A DNA stretch of 6,840 bases from JAVZLQ01 sp049972525 (GTDB lineage: Archaea; Thermoproteota; Bathyarchaeia; Bathyarchaeales; Bathycorpusculaceae). How positions within the stretch are numbered: the stretch's first letter is position 1; every line of letters begins with the position of its first letter. The notes below the pieces were generated by a model, which saw only the letters and a program-made list of their open reading frames with translations, was not told the DNA's origin and did not search any database. The position numbers and the translations under genes are program-made. Where the stretch lies: NCBI GenBank assembly GCA_049972525.1, contig JBMFKI010000024.1, forward strand, positions 1-6,840. Direction: 5' to 3'. Positions 1-4,998 of this stretch are shown piece by piece.

Positions 1-306
1 GCTGAAGTTTTAAGCAGACTCGGATTCAACATCCACTTATTGGGAAGCGAAAAATACGTCCAAAACAAACTTCAAAGCCTAAGCAGAGAAGAAATAAAAA
101 CGATAAAAGAGGCTTTCATTAAACATTCACACGCGCGTTTTATGAAATACTTCTTCCCCCACATGCCATTCGGAAATAAAGAAGCCTACGCGAAAGAAGT
201 TATGAAGGCAAACCTCGAAAGACTAACAAAACTAATCAAGGTATGCGGCTTCCTACTACAAACAAAAGTTTACCTATACTGGACCAATTCCATAAGCAGC
301 AACTAA
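1..306 (+). CDS. C-terminal fragment of an unrecognised protein (5' end off the window)
   Basis: Frame 1 is open from the first base and ends at TAA 304-306, giving 101 visible residues. A TTG at position 40 could be taken as a start, but coding continues upstream of it (…SRLGFNIHLL…), so the gene enters from outside the window. I do not recognise the family. The visible part is mostly helical and rich in Lys, Glu and Phe, with a motif HARFMKYFFPHMPFGNKEAY near residues 44-63 and a weakly hydrophobic, aromatic tail. It has no signal peptide, clear membrane segment or metal-binding cluster. It converges on the minus-strand operon, so it is probably not part of that system. Codon use (AGA for Arg, A-rich) suits an archaeon. 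Confidence is good that it is coding and nil on its function. Confidence 0.6.
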   Translation, partial: AEVLSRLGFNIHLLGSEKYVQNKLQSLSREEIKTIKEAFIKHSHARFMKYFFPHMPFGNKEAYAKEVMKANLERLTKLIKVCGFLLQTKVYLYWTNSISSN

Positions 307-348
307 CAGAAATGCTTGTATCTTCCGGGCATTTGTAGGCTGTTAGTT
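301..348. repeat. Imperfect inverted repeat at a convergent gene junction, possible terminator
   Basis: AACTAACAG at 301-309 pairs perfectly with CTGTTAGTT at 340-348. Inside it, AAATGC at 310-315 pairs with GCATTT at 329-334. This gives 9 + 6 base pairs around a 13-nt loop (316-328), with a 5-nt bulge (335-339) on the 3' side only. The stop codon of the left gene (304-306) lies in one arm, and the last base of the other arm is the final base of the nuclease stop (TAA, 350-348 on the minus strand). On the plus strand the stem is followed by a short T-rich run (347-353), so it may help terminate the left gene. There is no comparable T tract on the minus side. A terminator or mRNA 3'-end structure is inferred; the repeat itself is directly visible. 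Confidence 0.5.
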
Positions 349-1610
349 TATTTGACAGAAGCTTTACGTATTTCTTTTAAGCTTTTTAAAAATAGCTTTG
401 GTTTTTCAGTGTGGATTGCTTCTATGCGTTTTTTGGGTTTAATTTTTTCAAGTATGGTCTTGAGTTGGTATTGGTAGTAGTGACCTGACGATCTTATTCT
501 GTATGATTCTATTGCCATCGTTGAGAACCAGTTGGCTATGACAGAGTACTCTGAACCTTCCTCAATTTGAGGTTCTGGTTCTGAGATTATGGCTAGGCAA
601 TCTTTTGAAAGGCTTCCGGTTAAGTTAAGATCCTTTATCAAGTCTACGATTTCTCTGTAAGAAACCAGAATTAGCGTTTTTTCTTCTACATTTTCAATGG
701 GTGTTTTTGGAAACGGGGCAGGATAATCCACGTATTCTTCTATTGCTTGGGGCTTCAAGGGAAGGTTCGGGATTTTCTCTAGAAGTTTTGCGAGGGTAAC
801 GGATGCTATTGCAACTTGCATTTTCATTTCATCAGCCATCGACACTAACATATAAGCATATTCGACGTCAAGCGAATGTAAAGTGGCGAGTAGCTGTTTT
901 CTGTTTTTTGCCAGTTTTTTTATTATTTTCGTCGCCTCAATTGGGGTTATTGGGATCCTGTCCGATCCTATGTTTGTTCCCTCTATGATTAAGGTGTCTA
1001 TTTTTATATCCCTGTTCTCCTCCAGAAAAGTGAACAGGTCTTCCCCTTGGTTAAGTTCACGGAATATGCTTTGATTTAGAAAGCTTTCTGTTCTGAAGTC
1101 TCCAGTGTAAAGCACGGTTTCATCTTTTCCGAAGTATATGAAAGCGTATGCAGGATATGCGCTATGAGAAACTGGTAATGCCATGACGTTGTTTTTGTCG
1201 GTTTGATGAGGTTTCAGTTCCTCTATTTCAACATAATATTTTCTCGGTATCAAGGAAAGCCATGTTGGCGATGCGCCCCATTTTTCTTCCATGTCTTCGT
1301 AGACTGCCACGCTTGGAAGTTTGACTATTGTTTCATGTGGGATGTTTGATAGCGCGCCGAGATGGTCAAGGTGCATGTGGGAAATGTAGATTGCGCTCGC
1401 CCCTTGGTACCATTCCGGCTTTGGAAGGACGCCTATGCTTCTGAGCTCAGTTACGCCTCTTGGGGCAATGAAGCCGGAATAATACCTACTCATGAGATCG
1501 AACCGGATTCCCTGATCGAAGATAATTGTTCTATCCCCGTCCTCTATCCTGATGAAGTTTCCTCCGATGCTTGTTGAACCGCTGAGGATTTTGATTTCCA
1601 CCATTTTCAC
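348..1610 (-). CDS. Beta-CASP metallo-beta-lactamase-fold nuclease (RNase J / CPSF-like)
   Basis: A 420-residue protein (numbered from GTG 1610) with the complete active-site set of zinc-dependent beta-CASP ribonucleases. Asp32 is in FDQG, motif II is HMHLDH (78-83), motif III is His149 (PVSHS), and motif IV is Asp171 (YTGDFR). The beta-CASP insert follows, with motif A Glu210 (IIEGTN), motif B His377 (SSGH) and motif C His400 (IHTEKPK). The family cleaves RNA, sometimes single-stranded DNA, as endo- and 5' exonucleases in the cytoplasm. About 420 residues is typical of compact archaeal members. It is the last gene of the operon, one base past the helicase stop. A strong ribosome site GAGGTGA (1613-1607) overlaps that stop and fits best with a start at GTG 1601 (or ATG 1604), giving a protein beginning VEIKILSG, as relatives do. 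The fold is confident. The substrate, and any role in defence, are inferred from context. Confidence 0.88.
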   Translation of the reverse strand: MKMVEIKILSGSTSIGGNFIRIEDGDRTIIFDQGIRFDLMSRYYSGFIAPRGVTELRSIGVLPKPEWYQGASAIYISHMHLDHLGALSNIPHETIVKLPSVAVYEDMEEKWGASPTWLSLIPRKYYVEIEELKPHQTDKNNVMALPVSHSAYPAYAFIYFGKDETVLYTGDFRTESFLNQSIFRELNQGEDLFTFLEENRDIKIDTLIIEGTNIGSDRIPITPIEATKIIKKLAKNRKQLLATLHSLDVEYAYMLVSMADEMKMQVAIASVTLAKLLEKIPNLPLKPQAIEEYVDYPAPFPKTPIENVEEKTLILVSYREIVDLIKDLNLTGSLSKDCLAIISEPEPQIEEGSEYSVIANWFSTMAIESYRIRSSGHYYQYQLKTILEKIKPKKRIEAIHTEKPKLFLKSLKEIRKASVK

Positions 1611-1613
1611 CTC
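1607..1613 (-). promoter_or_regulatory. Shine-Dalgarno site GAGGTGA that sets the nuclease start
   Basis: On the minus strand the helicase stop and this site read TGAGGTGAAAATGGTGGAA. GAGGTGA is an excellent match to the archaeal 16S rRNA 3' end. Its spacing is 5 nt to GTG 1601, 2 nt to ATG 1604, and it overlaps GTG 1610. The longest-ORF start at 1610 is therefore unlikely, and 1601 (or 1604) is preferred. Because the site shares bases with the upstream TGA, translation of the nuclease is probably coupled to termination on the helicase message. Confidence 0.65.
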
Positions 1614-2988
1614 AGGTTTTAGGTCGCAAGATGTATCTCTTTTGGACTCTCTCGAAAACTTGCAGGTCCATAGTTTCCAAAGGATTCTGAAATTTCAACG
1701 TTTTCGGCTGCCCGCTTCCTATATCGTAAACTATGTAAAGCCAATAACGCTCTTTTTCTTTAGCTGCTAACTTCGCCTCATCCTCGGTGAGTTCTGCATA
1801 AATTTCTAGACCGTTATGCCCCTTCACTTCTATCAACCTTATTTCGCCTGTGGAAGGGTTTACGCTTCTTACGTCATAGTGCTCTGTTTCAGGCACAAGG
1901 AAGGGTAAACGCCCTTCGGCCCTTTCATCAGCCAACACTTTTTCAACTGCCTGTTTTTCTATCTTCCTTTTAACGTCTTCAGGTACATCTTCAGGAGGTT
2001 TTGATAAAACTTTTACGAAGTGTAAATATCCTACTGCGTCAGAAACGACTACGTCAATGTCCGAGTTTTTAATCCAGGTGGTTTCAGGATTCCTTAACTT
2101 GTAGTTCTCGAGTCGGGACTTGTATGTATTTGTGATGTTCAGAGTTTCAGTTACGCCTTTCACTTCATCAATGATGCTTGCATAAATTGAGAGAGGTATT
2201 TCTTTATGTTTGCTGTCGAGTTTCTCTGCACCTAGACAATTCGAGATGGCTTGGGAAACGACGTTTATCAAAGAGGATCCTTTGAAAAGTTTTCCTCGGA
2301 TTACATCCGCGCCAACAAGGTCCGAATATAGAAGAGTTCCGTCTCTTCTGTCTCTAATTAGAACTGGTATTAGGCTTATTAATGCCTCGCTGTCTCCTTG
2401 GGCGACTATGCAGACGGCTTCGTTTGTGCTGCTTTTTCCAGTCAGGTTGGCGTAGAAGCCGTCTAATGTGTCGATGTAGATTGGCATTTCCTGTTCTTTC
2501 CATATTTTGATGTTTTCGCCCTCTTCAAGAAGGTTCAAACCCAATATTGGTGCTGAGGCTTTCAGAAGTTTTTTCAATGCGTTGTAAATCTCTTTATGGT
2601 TTTCAAAGCCGGTCAGTTTGACAGCTTCTTCTACCTCTTTTCTTGAGCGGGGCTTGTATAAAACTCCTTTCGATGAAATTTCTTTTTCTATTTCTTGTTT
2701 AGCCGCTATGATTGATCGAACCAGCTCTTGGAGGCCTGCCTCGTCCTTTTCTAAATAGGTTTTTATGGATTTGGCTTCTGTTACCTTGACAAATTTCCTT
2801 TTCCTTTCTTCCTTGGTTAATGCTACGGAAGGGAGGAACTCCGCTATGTCTTTCGCTTCAGCATAGTAGAACAGTACTTCCTGGCCTGTTATGGGTCTGG
2901 GTTGGAGCTCCGCCTTTTTCAAGTTAAGAAGTTTTTGATACATGGAGTTTAAGGCCGCTTTATCTGCGATGTTATCCATAAACAGCGT
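1612..2988 (-). CDS. C-terminal half of the SNF2 helicase, with DUF3883 nuclease-like domain (after in-frame TAG)
   Basis: This stretch continues the helicase frame after the TAG at 2989-2991: Thr-Leu-Phe, then 455 residues from ATG 2979 to TGA 1614-1612. It is the usual tail of large SNF2-DUF3883 proteins. A helical region following motif VI comes first (numbered from Met 2979, about 1-160, with charged helices at 50-105). A poorly characterised middle domain follows (about 160-320), then a linker helix with ADERAEGRLPF near 350-360, and finally DUF3883 (about 345-420). In DUF3883, Asp369 and Glu384-Val-Lys386 (IEVKG) form a PD-(D/E)XK-like signature, with Glu401 on the next helix. DUF3883 belongs to an Mrr-like nuclease fold; catalysis here is plausible but unproven. 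ATG 2979 has no Shine-Dalgarno motif upstream, and the sequence before it (VEA-TAG-TLF) reads as helicase, so it is unlikely to be an independently started gene. It would be made only by readthrough, or as a fragment. Confidence 0.85.
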   Translation of the reverse strand, partial: TLFMDNIADKAALNSMYQKLLNLKKAELQPRPITGQEVLFYYAEAKDIAEFLPSVALTKEERKRKFVKVTEAKSIKTYLEKDEAGLQELVRSIIAAKQEIEKEISSKGVLYKPRSRKEVEEAVKLTGFENHKEIYNALKKLLKASAPILGLNLLEEGENIKIWKEQEMPIYIDTLDGFYANLTGKSSTNEAVCIVAQGDSEALISLIPVLIRDRRDGTLLYSDLVGADVIRGKLFKGSSLINVVSQAISNCLGAEKLDSKHKEIPLSIYASIIDEVKGVTETLNITNTYKSRLENYKLRNPETTWIKNSDIDVVVSDAVGYLHFVKVLSKPPEDVPEDVKRKIEKQAVEKVLADERAEGRLPFLVPETEHYDVRSVNPSTGEIRLIEVKGHNGLEIYAELTEDEAKLAAKEKERYWLYIVYDIGSGQPKTLKFQNPLETMDLQVFERVQKRYILRPKT

Positions 2989-2991
2989 CTA
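2989..2991 (-). other. In-frame amber (TAG) codon splitting the SNF2 helicase
   Basis: The minus strand reads …GQKKDVEA, TAG, TLFMDNIADKAAL… without any change of frame. Relatives of this helicase run straight through this point, commonly as DVxVY followed by hydrophobic residues, so the TAG occupies what is usually an aromatic codon (TAT or TAC), one base away. Both sides are long and undamaged: 524 codons before and 458 after. Three explanations remain: readthrough or recoding (for example pyrrolysine), a recent nonsense mutation, or a base error. A frameshift is excluded because both parts share one frame. Confidence 0.9.
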
Positions 2992-4563
2992 GGCTTCAAC
3001 ATCTTTTTTCTGGCCTAGCCGCCAAACCCTCCCAATTCGCTGTTCAAGTTTTATTAAGCTCCATGGGATTTCGTAGTTGACAACTATATTTGCTACTTGA
3101 AGGTTCACTCCCTCAGCTATGACGTCTGTAGCTACGAGAATTCTGGCTTTAGGGTCATTTTCGAAAGCGCTACGGACTTTATTGAAGAGTTTTTCGTCCC
3201 GTGTTTCCTCTGAGCTTAAGCTTAGTATGTTTTGGTTCCATTCCGGATGCTTTTTCCTCAAATTGTTGACTATATAGTTGAGAGTGTCCTTGTATTCGGT
3301 GAACACTATAACTTTGGAGTCGGTTTCAGCTATTATATCCTCGAGAAGAGATATTGTAGCGTTAAGTTTTGTGTCGCCTTTCTCCATTATTGATTGAGCC
3401 ATATCCCTGAGTTCTTTTATTTTCTCCACGTCGCTGGCGCTTAGCAGGGACGAAGCCCTGTCCAGGAAATCGTTGAATATTTCCTCCGGGTCTTCTTCGT
3501 ATTCGAAGTCTTCATATCCAACTCCGAGAAAGCTTTCAACGCTTGCAACTAGTTCTTTAGGAAAATCCGGTTCAACCCTTTTAAGCAGTAGCCTTTGAAG
3601 CGTTGTCCACGCTGAGTAGGGGCTTGATGTTGCCCTTTTAAATATTAAGATTATTAAGAGGGGGATAACTTTCTCGCTTATCATGCCTTTTTCATATGCA
3701 AATTCGATTAGCTTTGTTCTTAGGAACGTTACTAGCTCTTTTACGAACTTGTTTTCATCTTCTCTCCCTGCTATGAGACCTGCGTAGAATTTGGCGTCGG
3801 TGAAAATTTTCTTCTCTTCGTAAATGTTGTTGACGTCCTCCTTAGTTCTTCTGAAAAGTATGGAGCCATGGGTGACCTCGTAAAACAGTCTTTTGTCAAG
3901 ATTTTTCCAGTCTTCAACGAGGTAGGGATCCAGCAGTTGTAGGCGATGTATGTAATCTCTAGGGTCGCCGCGGTGGGGGGTTGCGGATAAAAATATGGCG
4001 TTTCTGGAGGGTTTGCCTTCAACCAGCATTTTCCCTATTTTCCAAAATCTCTTTGTCTTATAGCCGAACTTGTGTGCTTCATCTATTATTATAAGGTCCC
4101 ATTCCACATCCACGATTTTAGATATTCTTTCCTCCCTTTTGAGAAAGTCCATTGAGGCAATGTAATAGCCCTCTGGAAAGTCCTGCATTCTGTAAAACTC
4201 GATGTTTTCGCTTTCTAAGTGTCTGATTTTTGATGTTGGAATTCCCATTCGTATGAGTTCTTTGCGCCATTGTAAAACCAAAACCCTTGGAACAACGATT
4301 AAGGTTCTCTTTGCCCTCCCAGTGTTTTCCAAGTATTTCGCTATTGCCAGGGCGGTTATGGTTTTTCCTAACCCTATTTCATCTCCAATTAATACCCTAA
4401 TGGGTTTGTGCAGTGCTAATCTTGCGATTACCTCACATTGGTGCAAGTAGTGCTTTGGAGGGTTTTCCGTTGATGTTTTTAGATATGGTGAGAATAGCGG
4501 GTGGTAACTGAGCTGATTTAGCACATTTGTCAAGAGAGTTTCTACAGCTTCCCGTAGCTCCAT
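2989..4563 (-). CDS. SNF2-family DEAH helicase/translocase motor, N-terminal part of a SNF2-DUF3883 protein
   Basis: A 524-residue superfamily 2 ATPase with both RecA lobes and all key motifs: Q-motif Gln42 (HYLHQ), Walker A DEIGLGKT (61-68, Lys67), Ia (TLIVVPRVLVLQW, 87-99), Walker B DEAH (161-164), III SATPHRG (193-199), IV KVIVFTEY (417-424), V LVATDVIAEGVNLQ (476-489) and VI QRIGRVWRLGQ (508-518) with the arginine finger. An insert at about 240-400, between the lobes, is typical of the DISARM DrmD-like / archaeal SNF2 group. These proteins translocate on double-stranded DNA using ATP. The open frame stops at TAG 2991-2989, six residues past motif VI, far short of the roughly 1000 residues usual for the family; with the downstream part it would be 983 residues. 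ATG 4563 has only an imperfect ribosome site (AGGCGA, one mismatch to AGGTGA) and lies 9 nt after the TAG of the 141-aa gene, in the same frame. Confidence 0.93.
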   Translation of the reverse strand: MELREAVETLLTNVLNQLSYHPLFSPYLKTSTENPPKHYLHQCEVIARLALHKPIRVLIGDEIGLGKTITALAIAKYLENTGRAKRTLIVVPRVLVLQWRKELIRMGIPTSKIRHLESENIEFYRMQDFPEGYYIASMDFLKREERISKIVDVEWDLIIIDEAHKFGYKTKRFWKIGKMLVEGKPSRNAIFLSATPHRGDPRDYIHRLQLLDPYLVEDWKNLDKRLFYEVTHGSILFRRTKEDVNNIYEEKKIFTDAKFYAGLIAGREDENKFVKELVTFLRTKLIEFAYEKGMISEKVIPLLIILIFKRATSSPYSAWTTLQRLLLKRVEPDFPKELVASVESFLGVGYEDFEYEEDPEEIFNDFLDRASSLLSASDVEKIKELRDMAQSIMEKGDTKLNATISLLEDIIAETDSKVIVFTEYKDTLNYIVNNLRKKHPEWNQNILSLSSEETRDEKLFNKVRSAFENDPKARILVATDVIAEGVNLQVANIVVNYEIPWSLIKLEQRIGRVWRLGQKKDVEA

Positions 4564-4572
4564 ACTTTTCGC

Positions 4573-4575
4573 CTA
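4573..4575 (-). other. Second TAG codon, in the same frame as the downstream helicase
   Basis: The 141-aa gene ends in TAG, followed in the same frame by GCG AAA AGT and then the ATG of the helicase. The simple reading is a normal stop followed by a closely spaced start. If TAG is a sense codon in this organism, the small protein, the helicase and the DUF3883 tail become one 1128-residue protein ending at TGA 1614-1612. Sharing the frame has a one-in-three chance of being coincidence, so this alone is weak evidence. Confidence 0.5.
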
Positions 4576-4998
4576 TTCTATCTCGAAGAAGAGCCTGAAC
4601 GCCTTGACGGCTTTTTGAAGCTTTAGGCGTTTTCCGTGTTTCCACCACAACTCTCTAAAGGCCGAGGCCCAATAGTGGGCGTCCCAGCTTGTCATGCCAA
4701 ATACTTTTTCTTGAAGTTTACGTACGCTTTCAACGTTTTCCCTTAAGGACACCCTTACACAAGCGTATACAAGTAGCCTATTATATAATTCTAGGTTTTG
4801 AACAAGTATCTTGTTTCCTTCCACTGGGAGGTTGAATTCCTTAGCAAGCAAAATAAGCTCTTTAGGGTTTATTTTCGTTTTCAAGTCTATTGAATATTTC
4901 AGTGGCGATTGGGGGGTTGAACTCCATATGAAGGTTGCCCTGTTTCTGGCGAGTCTAATCTGATATTTTGTCTCCGTAAGTTCTAGGGCGGCTTTCAT
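4573..4998 (-). CDS. Unrecognised 141-aa protein between the ATPase and the helicase
   Basis: A small protein starting at ATG 4998, whose first bases overlap the stop of the DUF499 gene (ATGA), with a good ribosome site GGTGAT six bases upstream. The start is therefore well supported and translation is coupled. I do not recognise the family. Residues 1-40 look like beta strands (LELTETKYQIRLARN), 45-100 mixed with a helical stretch, and 103-140 a helix rich in Trp, Lys and Arg (W105, W110, W118, W119 and KHGKRLKLQKAVKAF). The basic, Trp-rich end could bind nucleic acid or the neighbouring motor; that is inference only. It has no signal peptide, membrane segment or catalytic signature. Its position between two ATPases suggests a structural adaptor of the complex. 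It ends in TAG 4575-4573, in frame with the helicase, so it might instead be the N-terminal domain of that protein. Confidence 0.75.
   Translation of the reverse strand: MKAALELTETKYQIRLARNRATFIWSSTPQSPLKYSIDLKTKINPKELILLAKEFNLPVEGNKILVQNLELYNRLLVYACVRVSLRENVESVRKLQEKVFGMTSWDAHYWASAFRELWWKHGKRLKLQKAVKAFRLFFEIE

Noticed and set aside
40..306. TTG at 40 as the start of an 88-aa protein
   Set aside because: Coding potential continues upstream to base 1 in the same frame; the start is outside the window.
803..1577. Plus-strand open frames opposite the nuclease, including hydrophobic ones
   Set aside because: They are antisense to a fully motif-supported gene; their hydrophobic content mirrors the opposite codons.
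1612..4563. Frameshift or two separate genes as the explanation of the split helicase
   Set aside because: Both parts are in the same frame with only one TAG between them. The second has no ribosome site, and the break lies in the helicase core fold.
1612..4563. Old, decaying pseudogene
   Set aside because: All helicase motifs and the DUF3883 signature are intact and there is no second stop or frameshift. A very recent nonsense mutation cannot be excluded.
4433..4648. 71-aa minus-strand open frame spanning the junction of the small gene and the helicase
   Set aside because: It overlaps both real genes in another frame and has no recognisable motif.
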